NCBI GenBank assembly: GCA_013398275.1
Contig: VZSE01015567.1
Span: 150,643 to 214,642 of the forward strand
DNA length: 64,000 nt
Direction of reading: 5' to 3'
DNA from: Promerops cafer
Lineage: Eukaryota; Chordata; Aves; Passeriformes; Nectariniidae
The notes below the pieces were generated by a model. The model was not told the DNA's origin. It did no database searches and saw only the letters and a list, made by a program, of their open reading frames with translations. Positions 13,071-24,300 of this stretch are shown piece by piece. Every line of letters starts with the position of its first letter. Within the stretch, counting starts at the first letter, position 1. A program made the position numbers and the translations under genes.

Positions 13071-16000
13071 CGGTGCAGTGCGGGCTGGGTCGCTGGGTGG
13101 GCTGCACTCGGTGCACTGAGCTGCAGAACCCTGTTCAGAGCCATCATCTGTCTGCGCTGCCGGGCGGGGCTGGCTGAGGTCAGCGAGCCTCCTGTCTGCT
13201 CCATTTGACGCTGCTGAGAACCTGAGAGAACAGAAAATAACACATGATTGTCATCAGCAATTTTCCAGTCTTCGTCAATGGACAGCTCAAAATGAGGAAG
13301 GCTGACTAGCACTGCTCTCAGTCCCAGTGGAGAATAAACTCAGGTGGCCAAGAGGGTCATGGGGGGGAGAAAAGAGATCCCTCACAATTCTTGTCTTCTC
13401 TGTCACCTGCACAGAAATGCACATCCAGCTGTCCCAAATGGCAATATTCCCACTTAGAAGTGTTAGTTGGCAACAGCAGTGGGGCAGTGCTAAAGAAATG
13501 ATGAATTTTTAAATTATAATAAAAGGATTACTGAGCTTTCTCTTCCTTACAGCCAGGGATGAATTAATGCCTTTAAGTTCTGGTAGCTAGGGATTATAAA
13601 GATACAAAACCATAGATTTTCATTAATGTTGCTTTACACAGACGTTGCCTATTTGAACTTGTAATATCCCAGCTGGTGTGTCCATACAGTTACAGAGAAG
13701 GGGCAAACAGAGTAAATTTTATTCTATGAAAGATGACCAGAACCTGAGGAGAGTTTCCCAGATGAGCTGTGTTACAGGGTTGAAAGACAGAGTTCTAGAA
13801 ACATCAGGAAGGTGAGAAAACCTACTCCAGTGAGTCAGTCCTGTGAGCTTCCACTGAAAACTGATTTTTTTTTCACTCTGGAAATTAACTCTGGGATGTT
13901 ACTTCTGCATCTTAAGTGTCCATTGAAGCAGGTCCTGAGGTTTTGATTCAGCCCTTGCTCATGCCTGATTCGGTCAGACTCCCACAGAATTCTGTGAGAA
14001 GAAATGAGTGATAATCTGTCATAAAAATTCCTGAGGTGTGCATGCACCACAGATAGAGATCTGTTCTGTCTGAGCCAAACTGCACAAGTCCCTGTAACTT
14101 CTGAGACCCTCTGGATCAGTGTGAAGGGATTTCAGGGATATTGACCATGTGGCTTACATTACTTTTATTCTTCACACACCAGGGCTTGAAGCTCAGATGA
14201 AAGGTGGAATCTGGCTTTGGAGGGGTCAAAAAGAGAACTAAGTCGTAACCTTCTGGCTGGTGCAGCAGCTGTCTGTGGAAGAGAGGGATTACAATTCTGT
14301 CACCTGGCCCTTAGGGCCTCCTGCAGGTGCCCATAAGGGCTGTGGGAATGAATGCAGGGAGCTGGATGACCCTGTCCAGCCAGAGCATTTATGTCTGAAT
14401 TGATTTCCACATGGAAATCCCCCTGAGTTCCTTTTTTCCAAGACTGCCCTTCTGGGAGAACTCACTCCAGTGCCTGCTCATGCTGACCCAACCTTCTGCA
14501 GCCTTCATCCTGCAGCCCCTCCTGTGGTGGCAGCACTGGGAAGGGGCTTTGAGACATCGTTTTCTCCCTAAGTGTCACTTTGCTGCTTTTTATCGTTTCC
14601 CCTTTCTGGGGCAGTGTAATATTGAGTTGCACTGGGCCATGCCCTTAGTGAGAAGGAGTTAAATAAGCTGGCTCCTGCCTGGAAGGAGGGGTGGGCAGCT
14701 CCTCTCCCCCACGTGCTGCCTGTGCTCTGTTTCTGCTCAGGGTTTATGCTCAGCAGCATTACTGAGTCTCCTGTGCTGCTTTCAGCTCCAGCTGCTCCCA
14801 TCTGCACAGGGGCAGACAATTCTGCGTGTGCTACTTCTCCCGAAACAGCAAATTTTAGTGTAAATAAATTCCCACGTGAGAAACACACAAGAGAGAAGGA
14901 CTTGGAGCAAGTACAAGTGGGGAGGTCTTCAGTGTTCCCAAAAATTCCTGCAAGCTCTCAGGGATTGCCTTTTTACAGCAAACACTGTTGACAACTGGGA
15001 AATGCTTGACAAGAGCAACTCCACAGACCCCCCGGGAGTGCCCCTGAGCCACTGATGCCCTACAGAGAATTCACAGAACTTCACTGGCCGGTGATTACAG
15101 CAAATGAGGGGGGGTTATCTGCTGCCTCAGAGTTTGGGTGAACTGTAATTACTTAGCACAGAAGGCACAGTTTAAAAGAGAAGTTCTAGATGATGCTTTC
15201 AATCTATACATTAACCTTGATCCAATTAGAGCATTTCACATATTTGACATTTAAGTTAGACTTAATTTAATAACACAGCTTAGAATATAATTTGAAATCA
15301 AAGGTGCAGAGTCTTTGAATCTTTTATCATCCTTTTAAATCTCTTCAAACCCTTGTCAGTGCTTTAGCATTCTTTTAGGACTAGGTAGAAGCACGTACAG
15401 AAATTTCCAATGTTTTATTAGAAATTACTGCTTATTTCCATAGTGAAATGTAAAAAAGGTAACACAGTGGCCTAAAAGTAGGTGAAAGACTGTAATATTC
15501 CCTGTTAAAAATAATAAACACACTGACTCATTAAGGGCTATGTGAGCTCATCGTCTGGAGATTAGACAAGAAAAATGCTGACTGAATTCCAGTGGCAGGT
15601 ACTCCAGCTCTCCAGAGGGCAGAGGTATTTTAAAAAGAGGGTTTTTCTTACTTATGAAGACCTTTGTCTGCGTTACTGCTTGTGCTGAGTCCTTTCCATG
15701 CAGTATAAAACTATGATGTGCTGTGGAACAAACAAAAAGTAACAGGAAATGTGGATTTTAAAGAAGTCTCTTCTACTATCCAGGCTTATTTCAGTTCTTG
15801 TTCATACTTGATTTTGCCATAAAACTCCCTCTGTTCTGGGTTCCCAAGAGGAGGGACGAGCTTCTGGCAGTTGTGCCTAGGAAGACACGAGAGGGCATCT
15901 CTGGGGCACCTGGATGTGGCTGCACCTCCATCCCCTGGGCACTCGGACCTGCCATGGGAAGCTGCTTCCCCTGGTCAGAGCCCTTGGCCATGGGCAGGGA

Positions 16001-17719
16001 AGAGAATCCTTCAGGACATTGTTCTCCTGAAACAAAGGGGAGTGCATTTAAAACAAACACTTTTTTATGTGGCTAAACTCCCCCAGCTGCCTCCAGCCCT
16101 TGCACAATACAGGCATCTCTGACTTGGGCTGAGAGGGTTTTTTAAGAATTGACTTCACAAATCGGTTTTGTTTTGCTCTTGCTGTGGGGGATCAGGAGGA
16201 ATGCCACAATGGAACAAAAGGAAACACTCCTCCAGCCAAACTTTGCTCTCCCAGCCCTATAAACACACTCGGGCCAATTCACAAGCAGCAGCAGAACGGA
16301 GATAAAATGCTTTAACTCCAGAGATCCCTGAAGTATTGATCTGTGGGCAGGGTTAGGGAGACAGAGGGGTTCACTGATGGAAGCAAAGGCCAGTGCTCCA
16401 CCTGAGGTGCAGTTCAAAGCACACCTGAGTGAGCAGGTTCCCAGCAGTGGCACCCCATCCCACAGCCACGGGCACAGCCAGCCTGGCTGTTCAGAAACAA
16501 GGACAACCTCATGAGACCCATTACTCGACAGAACCTGCAACCCAGGTAAATGTGGCACAACAGGTATGTCATGGTGTCACCCCTACTACGCAGGGGATAG
16601 GAAGGAACTCAGCCTTTCCTCTTGGCTCCCAGGGGTGAGCTGGAACCCCAGTAAATGATCTCCTTATCTGTGGGTGCAGAAAACAGGTTGAGTGTCACAT
16701 TTTTACTGATAAAGTAACTGGAAGGGAAGGTATAGGCACTGCATCTTCCAGTTACTCATCCTTCCTATAACAACATGAGAAGACAAGACTTTGATTGGGC
16801 TCTTCAGCATGTGTGTGTAGTCCTTAATCTTCCCATTCCATTCTTGGGGATTTTTCTTTTACCTAACTTTTTATAATGAGGCTCTGAGGAATTAGATCGA
16901 TTTGTTCACCCTATACCAATCTCGTATAAGTTTGATTTTTGTTCCTTTGAATATTCAGGTACAGAAAACTTGGGGTAACGTTCAGGTACTGCCTAAATGT
17001 CATCAAGGTATCAGGGAAGAGACCGAGTGTACAGGATTGTCAAACCCCACTGGTGGTGGCAAAACACCTCAGGGTGACCCACAGGAGAACAGCTGGAGCC
17101 AGGTCCAGAAAGAGGCGTACAAGTCTGTCCTTTGCCACTCAGTCACGTTTGGAGATGCCAGAAGTATCTCACAGGGCAAAGAAACTACCCTCTAAAGCAG
17201 CTTTGGTGAAGCAGCAGCAGCCGTCCTGCTGGATTCAAGCTCCGCGTGTTGTGCTGCGTGTCCGTGTCCGTGAGTGGAGCCCTGGCGGCGTCCCCGGGGA
17301 GCGGCCGCTGCCGCCTGCAGCGCGGGGACAGCGGGCTGAGCTGAGCGAGGCTTCCGGGCCACCACGGGAAGGCAGCAGTCTGTCCCGAAAGGGCGAGCTG
17401 CAGGCAGCGAGCAGACTGAGGGAGGTCTCACCGTGGGTGTTTGGCAGTAAATAAGTGGCTGATTTCTTTGCGTTTTGCCAGCGTGGTGTCCCCTGGCACC
17501 GGGCACAGCACTGCGCTGGGTCCCCGAGGGTACCCCGGCTCGCTGCCGGACCGGCCTGGCCGGGAACGGCCTGAGGGAGGTAAAACCCGCGGCTGCTACG
17601 TGCCCAGAGCCCCCTTCGGGTCAGACACACAACGCTGTCCCTGCGGCTCACCCGGCCCTGGCACCCGCGGGCTGTGCCGACACGGCCCGGAGTCCCTGCC
17701 CGCTGGCCGGGGCCCGCAG

Positions 17720-18823
17720 GGCGTGAACGAGGGCGGGTATGCGGGTGTGAACGCGGGTGTGAACGAGGGTGTGAACGCGGGTGTGAACGAGGGTGTGAAC
17801 GCGGGTGTGAACGAGGGCGTGAACGAGGGTGTGAACGCGGGTGTGAACGAGGGTGTGAACGCGGGTGTGAACGAGGGTGTGAACGCGGGTGTGAACGAGG
17901 GCGTGAACGAGGGTGTGAACGCGGGTGTGAACGAGGGTGTGAACGCGGGTGTGAACGAGGGTGTGAACGCGGGTGTGAACGAGGGCGTGAACGAGGGTGT
18001 GAACGCGGGTGTGAACGAGGGTGTGAACGCGGGTGTGAACGAGGGTGTGAACGCGGGTGTGAACGAGGGCGTGAACGAGGGTGTGAACGCGGGTGTGAAC
18101 GAGGGTGTGAACGCGGGTGTGAACGAGGGTGTGAACGCGGGTGTGAACGAGGGCGTGAACGAGGGTGTGAACGCGGGTGTGAACGAGGGTGTGAACGCGG
18201 GTGTGAACGAGGGTGTGAACGCGGGTGTGAACGAGGGCGTGAACGAGGGTGTGAACGCGGGTGTGAACGAGGGTGTGAACGCGGGTGTGAACGAGGGTGT
18301 GAACGCGGGTGTGAACGAGGGCGTGAACGAGGGTGTGAACGCGGGTGTGAACGAGGGTGTGAACGCGGGCGTGAACGAGGGTGTGAACGAGGGCGGGTAT
18401 GCGGGTGTGAACGAGGGCGTGTACGAGGGTGTGAACGCGGGCGGGTATGCGGGTGTGAACGCGGGTGTGAACGCGGGCGTGAACGAGGGTGTGAACGAGG
18501 GCGTGAACGCGGGTGTGAACGCGGGTGTGTACGAGTGCGTGTACGAGGGTGTGAACGCGGGTGTGTACGCGGGTGTGAACGCGGGTGTGTACAAGTGTGT
18601 GAACGCGGGTGTGTACAAGTGTGTGAACGCGGGTGTGTACGCGGGTGTGAACGCGGGTGTGTACAAGTGTGTGAACGCGGGTGTGTACAAGTGTGTGAAC
18701 GCGGGTGTGAACGCGGGTGTGAACGCCGTGTGAACGCGGGTGTGAACGCTGGTGTGTATGCCGGTGTGAACGCCGGTGTGTACGCGGGTGTGAACGCCGT
18801 GTGAACGCGGGTGTGAACGCGGG
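17720..18823. repeat. 12-bp minisatellite (about 92 units) with an 84-bp higher-order repeat
   Basis: The base unit is GTGTGAACGMGG, where M is A or C. From about 17737 to 18372 the units follow a fixed seven-unit order (C,A,C,A,C,A,A type). The marker GCGTGAACGAGG recurs with its GCGT at 17817, 17901, 17985, 18069, 18153, 18237 and 18321, exactly 84 bp apart. The right part (about 18373-18823) holds diverged units, including GTGTGTACAAGTGT-type variants that form a second local order. Because 12 is divisible by 3 and the unit lacks stops in several frames, it gives spurious ORFs of 376-577 codons on both strands. The next unique sequence is duplicated around an N, so the true array length is uncertain. 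Confidence 0.97.
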
Positions 18824-18866
18824 GCTGCAGCTCCCTCTGCTGCAGGAAACGTTCCCGGTCCCAGCC

Positions 18867-19210
18867 CTGCGCTGCGAGCGCGGCCGAGGAGCAGAAGCCG
18901 CCCGGGCCGTGCGCCCGCAGCGTCCCTGGGACAGTGCCCGGGGCAGCGGCCGGAGCTCCCCTGACCACCGCTCCCCTGCAGAGCTGCTGGGCTGGGAGAA
19001 ATCACCTCGAACGAATTTTAACTGTATTAACAGTAGGACAAAAGTCTGTAATGCGTTTTGTACTATTTCCCCCAGGTCCCTGGTGGTTGTAGCGCCTCAT
19101 ATGCAGAAGTGAGGTGCTCTCAGTTCTGCTCGTTTCTCACTCAGTGTGATGCTTGGGCTGAAGTTGCCTGTAATTATCATTCCTCATTTTCCACGGAGCC
19201 CAAGCCTAGT
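18867..19210. repeat. Left copy of 344/345-bp direct duplication beside a gap
   Basis: This 344-base stretch is repeated almost exactly at 19212-19556, immediately after a single N at 19211. The only difference I see is one extra C in a C-run (five here, six in the right copy). The arrangement is typical of two contig ends that overlap but were not merged. It directly follows the minisatellite, where assembly would fail. Confidence 0.95.
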
Positions 19211-19211
19211 N
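19211..19211. other. Assembly gap or ambiguous base (N)
   Basis: A single N separates two near-identical 344/345-bp copies. It probably marks an unmerged contig join rather than one unknown nucleotide. Confidence 0.9.
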
Positions 19212-19556
19212 CTGCGCTGCGAGCGCGGCCGAGGAGCAGAAGCCGCCCGGGCCGTGCGCCCGCAGCGTCCCTGGGACAGTGCCCGGGGCAGCGGCCGGAG
19301 CTCCCCTGACCACCGCTCCCCTGCAGAGCTGCTGGGCTGGGAGAAATCACCTCGAACGAATTTTAACTGTATTAACAGTAGGACAAAAGTCTGTAATGCG
19401 TTTTGTACTATTTCCCCCCAGGTCCCTGGTGGTTGTAGCGCCTCATATGCAGAAGTGAGGTGCTCTCAGTTCTGCTCGTTTCTCACTCAGTGTGATGCTT
19501 GGGCTGAAGTTGCCTGTAATTATCATTCCTCATTTTCCACGGAGCCCAAGCCTAGT
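19212..19556. repeat. Right copy of 344/345-bp direct duplication
   Basis: This is the second copy of 18867-19210, with one extra C in the homopolymer before AGGTCCCTGG. Sequence after 19556 is unique and continues into a CR1 end. It is probably the true single-copy locus, with the left copy being redundant assembly, unless long reads show both. Confidence 0.93.
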
Positions 19557-19690
19557 CTGGACTCTTAGGAAAGCCACAAAACATTTGAGGACTTGGTGCT
19601 GAAGACACTGGGCACTCCACGTGCTTCCAGCAAAGCAGCCAGAGGCTGCTGGCTTTGTCCTGTGCTTGTCTTTCCCCGCGCTTTCAAACT

Positions 19691-19932
19691 CAAAGAGGGG
19701 AAATTTGGGTTAAATATTGGGCAGGAATTGTTCCCTGTGTGTCTGGTCAGGCCCTGGCACAGGGTGCCCAGAGCAGCTGGGGCTGCCCCTGGATCCCTGG
19801 CAGTGCCCAAGGCCAGGCTGGACACTGGGGCTGGAGCAGCCTGGGACAGTGGGAGGTGTCCCTGCCATGGCAGGGGTGGCACTGGATGGGCTCTGAGGTC
19901 CTTCCAACCCACACCACATTGTGATTCTATGA
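19691..19932 (+). mobile_element. CR1 LINE, 5'-truncated 3' end
   Basis: The segment carries characteristic avian CR1 3' words: GGCCCTGGCACAGGGTGCCC, then CCCTGGATCCCTGGCAGTG, then a GTGTCCCTGCCATGGCAGGGG stretch, GGTCCTTCCAACCC and a terminal GATTCTATGA. Orientation is plus because the ATTCTATGA tail is at the right end. It is strongly 5'-truncated, as most avian CR1 copies are, and has no open frame. The first 25 or so bases are the least certain. Confidence 0.9.
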
Positions 19933-20351
19933 CTTTAAAGTCTATTAAAAAATCGAGATGTGATTAAAAAGAATAATTTTAAAAATAACAATAGCAATGG
20001 ACAGAACAGAGTTCTTACCTCCAAAATAATTTTCCCCTTATGCACAGGGAAAAAACCTGGTTCATCATAAAATTCCCTTTAATGTTGAAATTTAGGGGCA
20101 TTAGTTTAACCTCTCCAAGGCTTCAAAAGCAATTTGCATAGTAAATTTCCCCCTTTATATTTCAAGCTCACATCAATGCACTTGTAAGGAATATGTAGGT
20201 TTCTGCTTTGGTGTTATCATACCTTTTTTTTTTTCTTCCTATTTGCTTGTGTTTTTCTGCTCTCAGTCATAGTATGAACTTAATTGTTATAGAAAGCATA
20301 TTCACTACATGAAATTTTAAATTTACATGTACAGATGAAAATGATTTTATG

Positions 20352-20385
20352 AGAAACACTTGTATGCTTCCATACAAGTGTTTCT
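20352..20385. repeat. Perfect 15-bp inverted repeat with 4-nt loop
   Basis: The arm AGAAACACTTGTATG (20352-20366) is followed by CTTC and by its exact reverse complement (20371-20385). Pairing stops at both outer ends. No transposon end or target duplication is evident. It could be a template-switch palindrome, a cruciform, or the stem of a short hairpin RNA. Confidence 0.95.
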
Positions 20386-21362
20386 GGGTCCTGTCGTGGA
20401 CACTGGTGGCATATCTGGAAAAAATGGGTGCCTAAACCCCACAGGAGCTGGTCTGTCCTTAGTGCAGTTTCTTTAGTTCAAAGCAGCTTTTTCACACTGT
20501 GTGTATTTCTTTGCAGTCCTTTAGAGCTCCATTAATCTTTGCTGTGATTGCTGCTCCCCTTCTGTGGCATTCCAGCTGCTGATTCACTGCTAAAGAGCAG
20601 GAAAACGTGCAGGAAAATCATGATCAAACACCTGCTTCAGAAAATACACAGAGGAAATACCTGAACTGAGCAGACACCGAGAAAGAAGGTATTCCACTTC
20701 ACACTGTCTCAAAATGTCATTTTTATTTCATTATATAAAGTTGAATATGAGAAGTGTGTGGTAAAATGACTGAGAGCACTTGCCATTAGCCATGCTGATG
20801 ACTGCACTAATTCCAGAGGAAGCACTTAGGTAATTCCATGGAGTTTAATAGGCTGGTAATCAACAGTGATTGCAGCTCAGTCTGGAAAGGAGTGTACCTG
20901 ATTTGTTACTGTAATGAGATCTGAACAGCAACAAGAGGAAACATCCCGGTGCTCTGTCAGTCTGGGCAATGAGTGGTGGTGAATTAGTTACTGACTGAGC
21001 TGAGAGCTCAGCCTGCGGCTCTGAACCAGCCCTGGCACCCTTTCTGCACCCCCATCCACCCGTGCTGCTCCCCACTGCTGAGAGCTGAGGTTCTGTGCTT
21101 TCCCATCAGCAGCGTCCTCGATGCCAGGGGACACTCGCCCTGGATTTGTGTGTGTGGGAAGAGCATCGAGCTTGGGCCAGCCAGCTGATCAGAGCAGCTT
21201 TTTTAGCTCAATTCCTACTTGTCATTTCTCAGTCATTCCTGCCCTCCAGGCCTTTGGAGTGAAGCTTCTTCATGGAACATCCAGATTTTACCACTTTGTG
21301 AAAATGGATGTGAACTGCATCGGATGCAGTGGTGGTGTGTCCCAGCCTTAGCTGTCATTTCT

Positions 21363-21382
21363 TCACCCCTTTGAAGGGGTGA
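21363..21382. repeat. Perfect 9-bp inverted repeat, TG spacer
   Basis: TCACCCCTT, then TG, then AAGGGGTGA forms a 20-bp near-palindrome. A stem this short can occur by chance in 64 kb. No function is assigned. Confidence 0.8.
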
Positions 21383-24300
21383 CTGAAGGCAGAACTTGGC
21401 TCTTTCAGTGCAGGCATGTGAGCAAGAGCTGTGGTGTTTGTGACTCATGTATATTTATTTTTCTTTGTACATGCAGTTATCTTGCATATTTCTGGTGCCA
21501 GGCTTTCTGCTCAGAGCAGCTGAGCAGGAACAGAGACATTTAGAGTGGATAAGCTGTATCACCAGTATAAATTTACAGGTAATTAAGGGACATGAAAAAA
21601 ACCAAACCAGAAATGCAAGTTGGAAAATGGGTCCCTGTTCTGTGCCAGGAGTCCTGGCAATGCATAAAGACAAGGACAGATGTTGCAATAACCTGATGCT
21701 CATCAGCCACCAAACTGGGACAGGAATCCAAACGAACGGGACGATGGTTTGTGGTGGTCCTTGTCACACCTGATCCACTTTCCTGAATGTCCATTCACCC
21801 GTGTCCCTTCCCCCTCTGCTGGAAGAGAGAGCTGCACAGTGCCAGAGCCTGGGAACAGCTCATGCACTAAGAGCAGCAATTTCATAGGGGAAAATCCTTC
21901 TGTATTCCCAATTACAACTTGCTTTTTAAACTTGTCCTTAATTTTGGGGGTTTATTTATTATTTCCTAAATAAATTCACTTAAGTAGTAAGGATTTCCCT
22001 ATTTTGGAAAATCTCATGGCCTCTTCCAAATTCTGTTATAATTAGTTCAAGACTATCTCCAACTGTTTTCCTGAGAGGAAACCTTTCCTTGGCTGCAGGA
22101 ATGTTGGCTCCACTTCCCTGGAATCTTTTAGCAGTGTGATATCTCCTGACAGGATGCAGGTTTTGGAGTGATTGCTCCAGGCTTTAGCAGAGCAAGATAC
22201 AGGTCTGGGAGCCATTTCTGGCACTGCTGCATGTTCTGGGAGCTCTGTCAGAGATTGGGTTCCTTGATTCCAGGGACTGAACTTTGGCTCCACAAGTTGT
22301 TTTGATGTTCTCACTCTGCTTTTAGGGACATTATCCTACATTTGAGGAGGTGAAAAGAGAACAAAAGCTGCTCAGGATTGCCAAGGAGGACTAAACTCGA
22401 TACAACAGGACTGAACAAGGCACAAGTGCAGCACAGTCCTGACTCCCCAGCCCTCACTGATCCCAGCTTTTGGCAGAGGTGGCTGTATGTGATGGAGATT
22501 GATGTTTCTTTAATTGTTCTGTTTTAACCTGTGCTGAGAAGTGCCAGGCTGTCCTGAACCTGTGACATCAGCCTTGCTTTCTGAACTCAGGCAAGGTTTA
22601 CACGGGTGAAAACGAGGAGCCATGAACTGGGCACTCCTGAACAGTCATAAAAGCAACAAATGAGGTGCATATAAGCAGAATGAAAGTTCAGATTCTTCAG
22701 TGTTGTCATGTGAGACCCCGTAAAGCTTTGATTTTCTTCCTTTGATCATACCAGAACCTCCTCTCACGCACTGCAAATTCTTCTGTAATTTTGTCTGAAC
22801 AATCCCACTTGAAATCCCAACAAGCACAGATGTTCAGGCAGATTTCAGAGTGAGAATGAATAATGAAAGTTCATTATGTTCTACAATGTCCCATTTAGAG
22901 CAGTCAGCTTGTTCTGAGCACTAGTTTGAGCTGTAGTGGGCTCTGGGGCTGTCTGAACGGGTTATGCTACAGAAGCAAGCACGGGTACTTCTTTCTTCTG
23001 CTGTTTGTGATTGACAGGGAGGGTTTCCTGCTTGGGAAGGTGCTCTGAGCTCTCTCTGCATTCAGCAGGAGGCTGTGACTGCCAGAGGTGACAGAAGGTC
23101 TTGAAAACTTCTCATCCAGTGGCCTGAGGTGGAGATGGTGATTTCTGGGGGCAGTTTGGTGCTCCAGGGGATTCATAGAGGAGCTGTGGCTTCAGGCAGC
23201 CCCTGTCGCTGTCGTCAGTGTCTGTCCCCTCGTGGCAGTGCCCTCGTGTGCCCATCACAGCTCTGCCACCAGCTGTCCTCACCCTGACTGGATCTCATCT
23301 GGAAACAGATGAGAAAAAACGATCCATTATGGGAAAATGAGTGTGGAGGAAGTTAAGAAGAAGTAAAAATCTCCCCCTGTATTGTTCCTCCCCTAATCCA
23401 AGCCCTCCTTGGGGCGTTGTGGTGATGCAGGGAGACTCCCTTGCCTGCTCCCATCCAGCGAGTGGGCAGCGAGGCAAGAAGGAAATATCCATGGAAATGA
23501 CTTCATTGTTTCCTACCCGTGATGTAAGGACAGTCCTTCTGTCCTTGAGCTTGGAGGATGCAGTTTATAAAGGCAGGGTGGGTTTTCCCTCAGAACACAG
23601 TAAATGAGTGAAGGATGTTTCTTTCAGTTTTGCTTAGCACATTGGTGGAAAATTGAATTTCCTGCCGTAGGTTTTGCTGGGCAGGGGGGTGGAGGGGAGC
23701 AGGCTGTGAGGCTGTGGGGAGCAGGGCTGTGCAGCAGCTCCCTCCCCGTGTGCAGGTCCCTGGAGTGCAGCTGACACGTCTGCTGGCCACTGTCCACATG
23801 GGAGGACCACTGCTCTTCCAGCAGGAAAAGACTTTGCTCGTAGCCCTGGGCGTGAAGGGTTTGTTCATTTGCACTGCAGGTGTTCCTTCTGCTGTTTCAC
23901 CTGCAACTTGCAGTTGTGTTGGGACAATGTGTGCCACTTCCTGTGCCTTTGGGAAGCCACTGACTCCAGTTCTTTTGGATTGTGATATAATTTCCACTGG
24001 AATTTGGCTTAGTCATTTTGTCTCCTTTTTCTACTTCAATGTCTTTTCTCTTAAATGTCTTCCTAACATTTATACAGACCAATATTTATTATCTGCTCGT
24101 GGCTGCAGGGCTGCACTTGCATTAAGTGCCCAAGGTACCCCACAGGGAGCTGCTGCTCTGATCATGATTTGCTGTTTGATTGAAATTTTTTCAATGGAAG
24201 ATAAGCAGGCATTTATGATTCCTACTACATCTGTAAGTGGCCTTGGCAATGTTCAGTGCTAAATCCATCCTGTGCTTAAGCAGTTCACAGTTACCATTGT

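Larger units (their letters stand above)
10241..17229. other. Intergenic DNA, no gene recognised
   Basis: No gene or RNA was recognised. It contains a short (TTTAA)n AT tract at 11022-11052, a poly-T run near 12225, and two small tandem repeats (12521-12600 and 13038-13070) listed separately. The interval 15180-15540 is notably AT-rich and unique-looking. All open frames are short and mutually overlapping. Confidence 0.6.
17230..19330. promoter_or_regulatory. CpG-dense domain around the minisatellite
   Basis: GC and CpG content is high from about 17230 through the tandem array to 18990, and again in the duplicated copy after the N. The left flank (17230-17700) is not itself repetitive and resembles an ordinary CpG island. 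No gene start could be assigned to it. It may be a promoter of an unannotated transcript or may owe its CpGs to the array. The long open frames across it are by-products of the 12-bp period. Confidence 0.45.

Noticed and set aside
17235..19005. Four long open frames of 376-577 codons on both strands over the minisatellite
   Set aside because: The 12-bp unit is a multiple of three and lacks stops in several frames, so long repetitive frames arise automatically on both strands. None has a non-repeat domain.
18867..19556. Genuine segmental duplication
   Set aside because: One N exactly between two copies that differ by a single homopolymer base is better explained by unmerged contig ends; kept as a finding about assembly.
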